Below, one piece after another: positions 34,097 through 41,869 of a DNA stretch of 63,420 nt. The DNA comes from DATJFH01 sp035495815. GTDB lineage: Bacteria; Acidobacteriota; Terriglobia; Bryobacterales; Bryobacteraceae. Every line of letters starts with the position of its first letter. Position 1 is the stretch's first letter. A program made the position numbers and the translations under genes. Location: contig DATJFH010000350.1 of NCBI GenBank assembly GCA_035495815.1, forward strand, positions 1 to 63,420. Direction: 5' to 3'. The notes beneath the pieces are model-generated. The model had not been told where the DNA came from and ran no database searches. It saw only the letters and a program-made list of their open reading frames with translations.

Positions 34097-34703
34097 CGTG
34101 TCTCCTTGCGATCACCAGGCCGAATACGATATGCAGGGCCCCGAAACCGGCCGCCATCCAGTGGTTCGCCCAGGCCGCCGGAGTGAAGAGCGCGCAAGCG
34201 CCGCAGAGCATGAAGCAAAGTCCCATGGCGGGAACGATCTTCACCGAGAATGCGCCCGCATTGGTGACGGCGGCGCCATAGAGCAGCAGCCACGCTCCGG
34301 GCAGCATGCCGGTCAATCCCGCCTTGTAGAGCGCGATTGTCAGCAGCAGGCCGGCGATCATGGGCGGTGAAAAACTCAGGGCGAACTTCCGCCCGGGCTT
34401 TGAAAGCAGCGGAACGGCGGCGCGGCGTGCTTTGCGCACGACGGCCCAACCGGCGATGCAGACCGAGAGGACGGCTTCCGCCAGCCACACGGCGAGCCAC
34501 TGGTCCGTTCCGGTCTGGCGCGAGGCCAGCGCGGCCGTGATCAGCGCGGTGACGCCCATGGCGACTCCGCCCCAGCCCGGTACGGCTGTAAACGCGGACG
34601 CGCCCTCCATGGTCTCGCGGATGTACCGCAGGTTGTCCATGGCGCGCGTATGAAGCGCCGGGGGCTCCTCCCGGGGTACCAGAATTGGCCGAACCGAACC
34701 CAT
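34089..34703 (-). CDS. Polytopic membrane protein paired with the winged-helix regulator
   Basis: The 204-residue product from ATG 34703 has an N-terminal cytoplasmic segment with MDNLRYIRETMEGASAFTAVPGWGG and about six membrane helices. This is the usual partner of PF13601-type regulators, but its activity is unknown. The promoter (TTGACA-17-TATTCT at 34711-34739) places transcription start close to the ATG itself, so the message looks leaderless. A longer in-frame start at 34808 is rejected because it would read through the promoter and palindrome. The gene overlaps the regulator by 8 bases and is divergent from a 2-hydroxyacid dehydrogenase. Confidence 0.8.
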   Translation of the reverse strand: MGSVRPILVPREEPPALHTRAMDNLRYIRETMEGASAFTAVPGWGGVAMGVTALITAALASRQTGTDQWLAVWLAEAVLSVCIAGWAVVRKARRAAVPLLSKPGRKFALSFSPPMIAGLLLTIALYKAGLTGMLPGAWLLLYGAAVTNAGAFSVKIVPAMGLCFMLCGACALFTPAAWANHWMAAGFGALHIVFGLVIARRHGG

Positions 34704-34710
34704 GGCTTTG

Positions 34711-34758
34711 AGAATAACGGGTTCGAATGCTTGTGTCAAGTACTTTACTGAGTAAAGT
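34711..34758 (-). promoter_or_regulatory. Leaderless-type promoter with flanking operator palindrome
   Basis: On the minus strand, TTGACA (34734-34739) is followed, after exactly 17 bases, by TATTCT (34711-34716), then by 7 bases and the ATG of the membrane protein gene. Two bases upstream of the -35 lies the perfect 17-base palindrome ACTTTACT-G-AGTAAAGT (34742-34758). The spacing suggests control of the membrane protein/regulator operon from this dyad. Confidence 0.65.
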
Positions 34759-34997
34759 CCCATGCCCGGGAGCTGGGGGAATCGGACCTGATTCGGGGAC
34801 GCGCCCACCCGGCGCCCGCCGGCAGCGGCATTGCCGCCCGGCCTTCAGCGCGCTGCCTTGATTACCGTTGCGCGCTCGACTCCAATCCGCGGGTGTTTCG
34901 AATCACGAGTTCCATCGCGAAGGCTTCCTGAGGCCGGGAGCGATCTTTCCCGGCTCGGTATCCGGTCGCTCGACGGGCTTCGGCCGGAAAGGAATGA

Positions 34998-35987
34998 ATG
35001 AAGGATGCGTTGGGTATTGAGGACTGCTATGCTACCGTGTTTTTCGTGCCCAAAATCGTGATTCCCGATGACGCGCCCCCGGTCCTGGCCCGCAGCCGGG
35101 CCTACCGCACGCTGCTCGACCGTATGCCGGCCGAGTACTTCGCTTCGCTGCCGGGCGGCGAAGCCGGTCTGATCGAACGGATCCGCGAAGCCGACATCGT
35201 GATCAACATCCGGTCATCGTCACGGTTTACGGAGAACGTGTTCGCGCAGTGCGAGCGGCTGAGGCTGCTTTCGCTATGGGGCACCGGCACCGACAACGTG
35301 GACCTGAAGGCGGCCGCCGGGCGCGGGGTCACCGTCACCAACACCCCGGGTGTCTCCGCCATCTCGATCGCCGAGCACTGCCTGGCGCTGACGCTGTCGG
35401 TCGCGCGGAGGATACCCCGCACCGATGCGGAAATCCGCCAGGGACGCTGGCCCCGCGGCGAGGGCTCGCAAATGAGCGGCAAGACGCTGGGCATCGTGGG
35501 TCTGGGAGCGATCGGCAGGCGCTTCGCGCAGTTGGGAGAGGCGATCGGAATGCGCGTCATCGCCTGGACGATGCACCCCGATCCGTCCCTCGGCTTCGCC
35601 ATCGTTCCGCTGGAGCAGCTCTACCGCGAAAGCGACGTGATCAGCCTGCATCTGCGGCTCTCCGATGAGACTCGCGGCCTGATCGGGGAACGGGAATTCG
35701 CCATGATGAAGCCGTCGGCGATTCTGATCAACACCGCGCGCGGGCCGATCGTTCACGAGCCGGCGCTGATCGAGGCGCTGCGGAACGGCCGCATCGCCGG
35801 CTCCGGTATCGACGTTTTTGAAGTGGAGCCGCTGCCCGCCGGCCACGCCCTGACAACCCTGTCCAATACCGTGCTTACCGCGCACTCGGCCGGCGTCACT
35901 CCGGAAGCGCTGGAGGCCGGGCTGCAAATGGCGGTGGACAACGTATTCCACTTTCTGGCGGGAAATCCCACGCAGGTGGTGGTCTGA
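34998..35987 (+). CDS. D-isomer-specific 2-hydroxyacid dehydrogenase
   Basis: This 329-residue NAD-dependent enzyme belongs to the D-2-hydroxyacid dehydrogenase family (phosphoglycerate, glycerate and hydroxypyruvate reductase types). The Rossmann motif is LGIVGLGAIGRR (about 163-174). The catalytic residues are the Arg of INTARGPIVHE, the Glu of DVFEVEPLP and the His of LTAHSAG. The N-terminal substrate domain (VINIRSSSRFTENVFAQC) lacks any serine-specific ACT regulatory domain, so it is not a classic SerA. A Shine-Dalgarno AAAGGA (34988-34993) precedes the start; a GTG at 35046 is a possible later start. It stands alone and is divergent from the membrane protein operon. The substrate is unknown. 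Confidence 0.88.
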   Translation: MKDALGIEDCYATVFFVPKIVIPDDAPPVLARSRAYRTLLDRMPAEYFASLPGGEAGLIERIREADIVINIRSSSRFTENVFAQCERLRLLSLWGTGTDNVDLKAAAGRGVTVTNTPGVSAISIAEHCLALTLSVARRIPRTDAEIRQGRWPRGEGSQMSGKTLGIVGLGAIGRRFAQLGEAIGMRVIAWTMHPDPSLGFAIVPLEQLYRESDVISLHLRLSDETRGLIGEREFAMMKPSAILINTARGPIVHEPALIEALRNGRIAGSGIDVFEVEPLPAGHALTTLSNTVLTAHSAGVTPEALEAGLQMAVDNVFHFLAGNPTQVVV

Positions 35988-35999
35988 AGCGGCCCGCGG

Positions 36000-38900
36000 T
36001 CAGAAGACGAAGCGCGCGCTGACCTGCGCGCGGCGGGCGTTGGTTCCATCCGGGAAGCCGGTGGAGGCGCGGCCCACGCCCAGCCCCGGAGTCGGCGTCA
36101 GCACGCCCGCGCGCATGGTGAACGCCTGGAAGTTGAGGCTGGTGTCCACGATCGAGTTGGTCACGTTGAACGCTTCGAAGCTCAGGAACAGCTTCATCCT
36201 CTCATTGAATGGCAGGACCTTGCTGAGCCTGGCGTCCGCGCGGTAGACGGGCGGCGTGTAGAGAGCGCTCGTTGGCCAGAAGGGCGGCCGATTGTTTCCT
36301 CCGAATCCGTTCAGGGTGCTGTTGAAGGCGGCGCCGGCAAAGGGCGTGTTGTCGGAGATCTGGACCGAGGGAGTCACCGGACGCCCCGAGTGCAGGCTCA
36401 CGATTCCCGAGAGCTGCCAGTTGTTGACTACGTATTTGTAAAAAGCGCCGTCGCGCCGCGTGAACCGCGGCTGCTCGACGAAATTCATCACCAGCCGGTG
36501 CCGCTGATCGAGCAGCCCGCTGCCCTTGTCCGCCTTGTAGTCGCCGTTGTAGGTGTTGGCGAAGGCGTCGATGGAGCTGTAGAAAAGCGCATCCAGCGCC
36601 GTGCCGGATTTGTAATCGATGGCATGGCCCCAGGTATAGGAGACCGCCGCCTGAAATCCCTTTGAGTAGCGCTTTCGCAACTGGACGGCCAGCCCGTTGT
36701 AATAGCTGTTCACGCCGTTCTCCACCTGCAGAATCCGCTGGTAGTTGCGGTCGACGCGGTTGGCCAGCAGATAGGTCGGCGTCGCGAACGCGCCCACGAT
36801 AGTTCCGCCCGCATCGGCGATGCGGTAGTTCACCACCGGGCCGGGCGGGCCGACGTTCAGGTCCCGCACGCCGATGAGCTGGATGCCGCGTGTCCAGATG
36901 TAGGAGACGGTCAGCGCCACGTTTCCGGCCAGCTGCTTCTCGAGCGCCAGCGTGCCCTGCTCGGTGTAGGGCGTGCGCAGATCCGGCGCCGCGAACTGGA
37001 CGGTCGAGCCGGCGCGGGCCGTGCTGCTCGACGCCAGAATGTTGGGATAAACCGGACCGTTCGCCAGGTCGGCAGCGTTGTTGCTGTTGTAACTGGCCGA
37101 GAGCTGGTAAACCGAGTTGTTGGTGAACAGGCTGTTCATGAGGGCGCCGGTGTAGCGCGCGTGGTACATTCCGAAGCCCGCGCGGAGAACCATCCTGGCC
37201 CTGGCAAACGAGTAGGCGGCTCCGAGCCGTGGCGCGAGATTGAAAGTGTCCGAAGGGATACGGCCGGTCTGCGGATAATCCCTGTTGACGATGACGGGCT
37301 GCGGCAGCGAAGCGTATTCGTAGCGCGCCCCGTAATTCAAGGTCAGCTTGGGCGTGACCCGGAACTGGTCCTGGGCGTAGAAACCGTAATCCTTGATGAT
37401 GGTCACCGTCACCGGATTGCCGAACGCCTGCGAATAGGTCGACCAGCGCTTTCCGCCGGCCGTATTGCCCGAGAAGTCGAGCGCGAAATTGGTGACGTTG
37501 GCGTAGTTGTAGGCGCCGAACCGGTTGCTCAACACATCCGAGTAGTCGTCGCTGTGGGCGATATCGGCGCCGAATTTCAGGGAGTGCCTGCCCACCGTCC
37601 AGGACAGATTGTCGGCGAACTGAAAGCGCTGCTCGTTGGGCTGGAGCCGCGGCAGGTAATTGGTTCCGGCTCCGAGATTGGTCTGGCCGGCGACGGTCAG
37701 GGCGCCGAGACCGAGTCCCGGCGGCAGCAGCGTCTGGTTGAAGGTGTCCGCCTGCCGGTCGGTGAACCAGCCGAAGCGGAATTCGTTCACCATCGAGCTG
37801 CCGGGAATGGCGGTCCAGGCGAAGCGCCCGTTGCGGACCCGCACTGCATCGTCGCCGTTGCCGCCGACCGCGGCGCCGGTATTCAGAGCGGCGGCGGACT
37901 GTAGTCCGTTCGGCGCCTGAAAGCGCAGGAAATTGAAGCTGGCGCTGAACGTGTTGCGGTCGGTAGGCCGCCAGTCCAGTTTGCCGAACAGCAGCTCCTG
38001 GTTGTTTTCCCTTGGAATTTGCCCGTAATGCCGCGACAGAATGGTGTCGATGGCGGCGCACTGGGCGGGCGTCGCCGGCGCGCCGCATCCGAGGAAATGT
38101 CCGGAGGCTTCGATTACGCCGGGGCGGCTTAGGCTGGAGGCGATCGGGAAGTTCCGGCGGCTGATCTCCGTGTTGAAGAAGTAAAAGAGCTTGTCCTTCC
38201 TGATCGGGCCGCCGATGCTGAATCCAGCCTGATGGCGCACTTCCGGCGGATTGAAGGCCGCGTAGCGGTCACGCGCGTTGAGCGAGCGATTGCGGAAGAA
38301 CCAGTACGCCGAGCCGTGCAGGTCGTTGCCGCCGCTGCGGGTCACCGTATTCACCACGCCCCCGTGCGCGCGCCCGTATTCGGCGGTGGGATTGGCGGAG
38401 ACCACCTGAAACTCCTGAACCGCGTCCTGGGAAAGCTGGGATGCGATGCGGGTGCGTCCGGCGTTCTCGTTGTAGAACTGCTCGGTGGTGTCGTTGCCGT
38501 CCACCAGAAAAGAGTTCCCGCCGGCGACCCCCCGGAATGTCAGCAGGCCGAAGGTTCCGTCGTTGGTTACAGCCGGGGTCAGCAGCACGAAAGAATCGAC
38601 GCGGCGGCCGTTGATCGGCAGGTCCTGGATCTGCTGCGTGCCGATGACCTGAGAGACGTCCGTCTTGGTGTCTTCAACCAGCGGCCCGGCCACCGTCACC
38701 TCCACCTGGGTGGCGCTGGCGGCCACCGTCAGGTTGACGTTCAGGTTCAGGTTCTGGCCCACCGGAAGCTCCAGGTCTTTGGCGTCGTAAGCGGCGAAGC
38801 CCGGGGCGGTTACGTTCACCGCGTAACCCGGCGCGGGGACCAGGGCCGGAGCGGTGAAGATCCCGGCGTCGTTGGTGGTCAGGTTGCGAGTCAGGCCTCT

Positions 38901-39056
38901 GTTGTCGTTGGTGACGGCTACTTTGGCGTTCGGCACAGCCGCGCCAGAAGCGTCGCGGACCACGCCCGAGATCGCGGCCATTCCGGCGGCGGTTTGCGCC
39001 GCTGCGGCGCCTCCGAATAGAGCAATACCGAGTGCGGCCGCGAGAACTGAGCGCAT
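36000..39056 (-). CDS. TonB-dependent receptor, Oar-like, second copy
   Basis: This 1018-residue receptor repeats the layout of the one at 27405-30614: a signal peptide (MRSVLAAALGIALFGGAAAA), a carboxypeptidase-regulatory-like domain (about 30-115, ISGVVRDASGAAVPNAKVAV), a plug with QDLPINGRRVDSFVLLTPAVTN, and a beta-barrel with many YSKGFQAAVSYTWGHAID-type strands ending QVSARFVF. It is a distinct gene, not a recent duplicate, since conserved parts differ widely. An AGGAGG about six bases before the ATG supports the start. It lies 12 bases after the convergent 2-hydroxyacid dehydrogenase and is divergent from an alpha/beta hydrolase. Confidence 0.92.
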   Translation of the reverse strand: MRSVLAAALGIALFGGAAAAQTAAGMAAISGVVRDASGAAVPNAKVAVTNDNRGLTRNLTTNDAGIFTAPALVPAPGYAVNVTAPGFAAYDAKDLELPVGQNLNLNVNLTVAASATQVEVTVAGPLVEDTKTDVSQVIGTQQIQDLPINGRRVDSFVLLTPAVTNDGTFGLLTFRGVAGGNSFLVDGNDTTEQFYNENAGRTRIASQLSQDAVQEFQVVSANPTAEYGRAHGGVVNTVTRSGGNDLHGSAYWFFRNRSLNARDRYAAFNPPEVRHQAGFSIGGPIRKDKLFYFFNTEISRRNFPIASSLSRPGVIEASGHFLGCGAPATPAQCAAIDTILSRHYGQIPRENNQELLFGKLDWRPTDRNTFSASFNFLRFQAPNGLQSAAALNTGAAVGGNGDDAVRVRNGRFAWTAIPGSSMVNEFRFGWFTDRQADTFNQTLLPPGLGLGALTVAGQTNLGAGTNYLPRLQPNEQRFQFADNLSWTVGRHSLKFGADIAHSDDYSDVLSNRFGAYNYANVTNFALDFSGNTAGGKRWSTYSQAFGNPVTVTIIKDYGFYAQDQFRVTPKLTLNYGARYEYASLPQPVIVNRDYPQTGRIPSDTFNLAPRLGAAYSFARARMVLRAGFGMYHARYTGALMNSLFTNNSVYQLSASYNSNNAADLANGPVYPNILASSSTARAGSTVQFAAPDLRTPYTEQGTLALEKQLAGNVALTVSYIWTRGIQLIGVRDLNVGPPGPVVNYRIADAGGTIVGAFATPTYLLANRVDRNYQRILQVENGVNSYYNGLAVQLRKRYSKGFQAAVSYTWGHAIDYKSGTALDALFYSSIDAFANTYNGDYKADKGSGLLDQRHRLVMNFVEQPRFTRRDGAFYKYVVNNWQLSGIVSLHSGRPVTPSVQISDNTPFAGAAFNSTLNGFGGNNRPPFWPTSALYTPPVYRADARLSKVLPFNERMKLFLSFEAFNVTNSIVDTSLNFQAFTMRAGVLTPTPGLGVGRASTGFPDGTNARRAQVSARFVF

Positions 39057-39111
39057 ACGAGCCTCCTGACCCAGTGGATTCCTGCTGAAGATTGAACTTA
39101 GGATAACAGAA

Positions 39112-40017
39112 GTGTGTAGCTCCCGAACGCCGCGCCGGCTTATCTTATGGGTCCTGCTGACGGGCCTCTGCGCCTGGGTGGCGGCGTCCGTCTATCTGGG
39201 CGAGATCATGCTCCGCCTGCCTCGCAAAGCTTTGCCGGTCATCACGAAGTGGGAAGTGGCGGCCCCGGAGGACGCTGCCATCACCTCCGCGGACGGCGTC
39301 CCTATGGCCGCCTGGCTTTTCACCTCGCCCCGGTCCAGAGGCGCAGCCGTTATCGTGCTGCACGGCCAGACCGACAACCGCGCCGGAATGTTGGGCTACG
39401 CCAACCTGTTCCTGCGCAACGGCTACGACGTTCTTGCGCCGGACCTGCGCGGACACGGGGCGAGCGGCGGCGAACTTTCGACCTATGGGTTCCTCGAAGC
39501 CGATGATCTGCGCCGCTGGCTGGATTGGCTGGCCGCCCGCCGGCCCGGGGAGCGCGTCTTCGGCTTCGGTGAATCCATGGGCGCCGCCATCCTGATACAG
39601 TCGCTGGCCGTAGAATCCCGCTTCTGCGCGGTGGTGGCCGAGGCCCCCTACGCCAGCTTGCGGGAGATCGCCTATGACCGCCTGTCCCAGCGCTGGGGCG
39701 CCTCCACCTGGCCGGGGCGTTATCCGTTGCGGCCGATTCTCGAGTTAGCCATCGTTTACGACCGGGTTCGTTACGGCGTGGATCTTGACCGCGTGTCCCC
39801 GGAGACCGCCGTCCGCGCGAGCCATACGCCGGTGCTGCTGATTTACGGATCCGAAGACCGGAACACCCCTCCCCGGCATGCCCGCAGAATCCACCAGGGC
39901 AACCCCGCCCGGGTTTCGCTGTGGCAGATACCCACCTCCGCGCATGCGGGCGCCTGGGGCGCGCTGCCTCTGGAATTCGAGAAGCGGGTGCTGGCCTGGT
40001 TTTCTCCGGACCGCTAA
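39112..40017 (+). CDS. Alpha/beta hydrolase with N-terminal membrane anchor
   Basis: The 301-residue protein starts with a hydrophobic helix (RLILWVLLTGLCAWVAASVYL, about 9-29), likely a membrane anchor or uncleaved signal, and then has an alpha/beta-hydrolase fold. VIVLHGQTDNRAGMLG is the oxyanion-side loop, DLRGHGASGG is typical of serine hydrolases, the nucleophile Ser is in GFGESMGAA, the acid is in IYGSEDRNTPP and the base is His in TSAHAGAW. The substrate is unknown; such proteins are often esterases or peptidase-like hydrolases. The start is GTG 39112; no strong Shine-Dalgarno is visible. It is divergent from the second TonB receptor across 55 bases. Confidence 0.85.
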   Translation: MCSSRTPRRLILWVLLTGLCAWVAASVYLGEIMLRLPRKALPVITKWEVAAPEDAAITSADGVPMAAWLFTSPRSRGAAVIVLHGQTDNRAGMLGYANLFLRNGYDVLAPDLRGHGASGGELSTYGFLEADDLRRWLDWLAARRPGERVFGFGESMGAAILIQSLAVESRFCAVVAEAPYASLREIAYDRLSQRWGASTWPGRYPLRPILELAIVYDRVRYGVDLDRVSPETAVRASHTPVLLIYGSEDRNTPPRHARRIHQGNPARVSLWQIPTSAHAGAWGALPLEFEKRVLAWFSPDR

Positions 40018-40056
40018 ACGTGATTTACAAATTTTGTTTTGCTTAATATCGGCATA

Positions 40057-40094
40057 CAGTGGTAGTATTGTTACTCCCGGTTTCCTTACCACTG
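40057..40094. promoter_or_regulatory. Inverted repeat upstream of the secreted-protein gene
   Basis: CAGTGGTA (40057-40064) and TACCACTG (40087-40094) form a perfect 8-base inverted repeat with a 22-base spacer, 16 bases before the next start. Upstream is AT-rich sequence (TTTACAAATTTTG) that may be a promoter. It could also be a terminator for the upstream hydrolase gene. Confidence 0.35.
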
Positions 40095-40110
40095 GAGTTA
40101 GGAAGATCGA

Positions 40111-40605
40111 ATGGCAAAGAACGCGATTCTCCTCAGCTTCCTCTTTCTGAGTCTGGCTGCGCCCGCCGAATTCAGAGGCCTGCGGCCGCATGCAAGCCGT
40201 GCGGATTACTCGGTGACCTGTTTTACCGAATCGATCGGCGTCGGAGCGACGCTGGTCCGGTCCGACCAGGTTCGCAGCTTGTTCGGTCCCGAGATCGACC
40301 GCGGCTATATCGTGGTGGAAGTGGGCTTTTACTCCAAGACCCGCACCGCCTTCGATGTGCGGCACGCCGATTTCGCTTTGCGCTACAAGCCCTCGCGGAA
40401 CCTGGTCAGGCCCGCGGACCCCAAAGCGATAGTAGCCGCGCTGTCCCATCCGCTGGCCTCCATGCTCGAAAAGACCCTGCCCGAAGTCTCGACCAGCCAA
40501 GCCGTTGCCGGCTACCTGTTTTTCCCCGTCACCGAAGCGACCGCTTCCTACGAACTCGATTATACCGGTCACGGCGCCTGGCTCACCCTGCCGCTGCGTC
40601 ACTGA
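40111..40605 (+). CDS. Predicted secreted protein, 164 residues
   Basis: No known family is recognised. The start MAKNAILLSFLFLSLAAPAEF is a clear signal peptide (cleavage near residue 18), and the rest is a beta-rich domain with phrases SVTCFTESIGVGATLVRSDQV, YIVVEVGFYSKTRTAFDVRHADFALRY and GYLFFPVTEATASYELDYTG. A single cysteine and no lipobox are present. The Shine-Dalgarno is AGTTAGGAAG (AGGA) before the ATG. It ends exactly where the TTG of the DNA glycosylase gene begins, so the two are probably co-transcribed despite unrelated roles. Confidence 0.7.
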   Translation: MAKNAILLSFLFLSLAAPAEFRGLRPHASRADYSVTCFTESIGVGATLVRSDQVRSLFGPEIDRGYIVVEVGFYSKTRTAFDVRHADFALRYKPSRNLVRPADPKAIVAALSHPLASMLEKTLPEVSTSQAVAGYLFFPVTEATASYELDYTGHGAWLTLPLRH

Positions 40606-41181
40606 TTGGCTGCACCTCTCACACGCTGCCCCTGGGCCCGCAAGCCGCTCGATATCGAATACCACGATCTCGAGTGGGGCGTTCCGGTCCATGACGACCG
40701 GTTGCTGCTGGAATTCCTGATCCTCGAAGGCGCTCAGGCAGGTCTGTCCTGGTCGACGATTCTGGCCAAGCGGGAAGGCTATCGACAGGCGTTTGCCCGG
40801 TTCGACGCCGCCCGGTTGGCCCGGTTCGACAGCCGGAAGATGGAGGCTCTTCTGACCAATCCGGAGATCGTGAGAAACCGCCTCAAGATCAGCTCCACGG
40901 TCGGTAACGCGAAGGCGTTCCTCGAAGTTCAACGTGAATTCGGCAGCTTCGACGCCTTCATCTGGCGGTTCGTCCAGGGACAGCCGAAGCAGAACGCCTG
41001 GACGGCGCAGGAGCAGGTTCCCGCCCGCACCCAGGAATCGGACGCCATGAGCAAGGAATTGCTTCGCCGCGGTTTCAAGTTCACCGGTTCTACGATCTGT
41101 TACGCCTTCATGCAGGCGGTCGGAATGGTGAACGACCACCTGGTGGACTGCTTCCGGCATCGGCAGTTGCTTCACCCCTAA
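40606..41181 (+). CDS. tag: DNA-3-methyladenine glycosylase I
   Basis: Tag removes 3-methyladenine from alkylated DNA. The 191-residue protein shows RCPWARKPLDIEYHDLEWGVPVHDD (first zinc ligands Cys and His), LLLEFLILEGAQAGLSWSTILAKRE, IVRNRLKISSTVGNAKAFL and the C-terminal VNDHLVDCFRH (second zinc His and Cys). All four zinc ligands are present. The start must be the TTG at 40606, because a TGA lies immediately upstream and no later ATG or GTG precedes the zinc motif. It follows the secreted-protein gene with zero spacing. Confidence 0.93.
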   Translation: MAAPLTRCPWARKPLDIEYHDLEWGVPVHDDRLLLEFLILEGAQAGLSWSTILAKREGYRQAFARFDAARLARFDSRKMEALLTNPEIVRNRLKISSTVGNAKAFLEVQREFGSFDAFIWRFVQGQPKQNAWTAQEQVPARTQESDAMSKELLRRGFKFTGSTICYAFMQAVGMVNDHLVDCFRHRQLLHP

Positions 41182-41186
41182 ACGAT

Positions 41187-41234
41187 TCCCCACGCTCTCG
41201 AGTTTGGCCCCTAAATTGCGGTCTCCAGTGGGGA
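41187..41234. repeat. Inverted repeat TCCCCAC/GTGGGGA after the glycosylase gene
   Basis: TCCCCAC (41187-41193) and GTGGGGA (41228-41234) are perfect 7-base complements with a 34-base loop. The GTGGGG arms match those of the hairpins at 12111-12133 and 25851-25878. It lies 5 bases after the tag stop. Confidence 0.4.
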
Positions 41235-41280
41235 CCTCATCCCGCCACTTCAAGTCTTTGGTTTGCAGGCTTCAAAAACA

Positions 41281-41757
41281 ATGACAAACTACTCAAAAGA
41301 ATATGTCCGGACATTGTTGGACCTTGCCGACCGCTCTGGCGGGAAGCAGTATCGACTCTTCGAGATGCTGCTCAAGCAGGGAAAGGCATATGAAAATTTT
41401 ACCGAGCAACCGGTCGAATCGACGGACTGGGGCAACCCCTTCGACAACGCCTTTCATTATGCCCTCGATCACAACCTGAAATATTGCGAGGGCTATGCAT
41501 GTAACGGTATGCCGAGGGAGCACGCCTGGTGCGTCCGCAGAGGCAAAATCGTTATCGACCCCACCTGGGGACTGGCGGGATCGGACTATTTCGGGTACGT
41601 GGTCGATCTGGACAGCGTGCGTAGACTCAGAATGGCCACCGGCGTCCCCGGCGTCTTCACGCAGCCGTGGGAGACGATCCAACAATACGTGAGTCTTGAA
41701 AAGCGCTGGGCGAAGCCTGTCCGGCCGAGTCCGATGCAGGTCCGGCGAGCCAGTTGA
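41281..41757 (+). CDS. Protein with Cys-His-Asp triad, transglutaminase/peptidase-like fold
   Basis: I do not recognise a named family. The 158-residue protein from ATG 41281 has no signal peptide. Its centre shows KYCEGYACNG, REHAWCVRRGKIVIDPTWG and YFGYVVDLD, the order Cys, then His, then Asp seen in transglutaminase-like and papain-like enzymes. A helix-rich N-terminus (SKEYVRTLLDLADRSGGKQYRLFEMLLKQG) and short basic C-terminus flank it. A cysteine peptidase, amidase or transglutaminase-like activity is inferred from the triad alone. It stands by itself between tag and a zinc dehydrogenase; an in-frame TTG at 41263 is an alternative start. Confidence 0.65.
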   Translation: MTNYSKEYVRTLLDLADRSGGKQYRLFEMLLKQGKAYENFTEQPVESTDWGNPFDNAFHYALDHNLKYCEGYACNGMPREHAWCVRRGKIVIDPTWGLAGSDYFGYVVDLDSVRRLRMATGVPGVFTQPWETIQQYVSLEKRWAKPVRPSPMQVRRAS

Positions 41758-41869
41758 AAGCCGGTCTGCCGCCGTTTTCACGACCGCTGCCAGGCCATCC
41801 CATCCAGGGGACAATTCTGTTGCGCTGCTGGCGCGATCCTCCATGTGCTAAAAAGGTAAACGTCATCGT

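Noticed and set aside
36202..38088. 628-residue open frame inside the second TonB receptor
   Set aside because: A frame-shifted shadow of the receptor gene, arginine-rich, without a signal peptide or domain.
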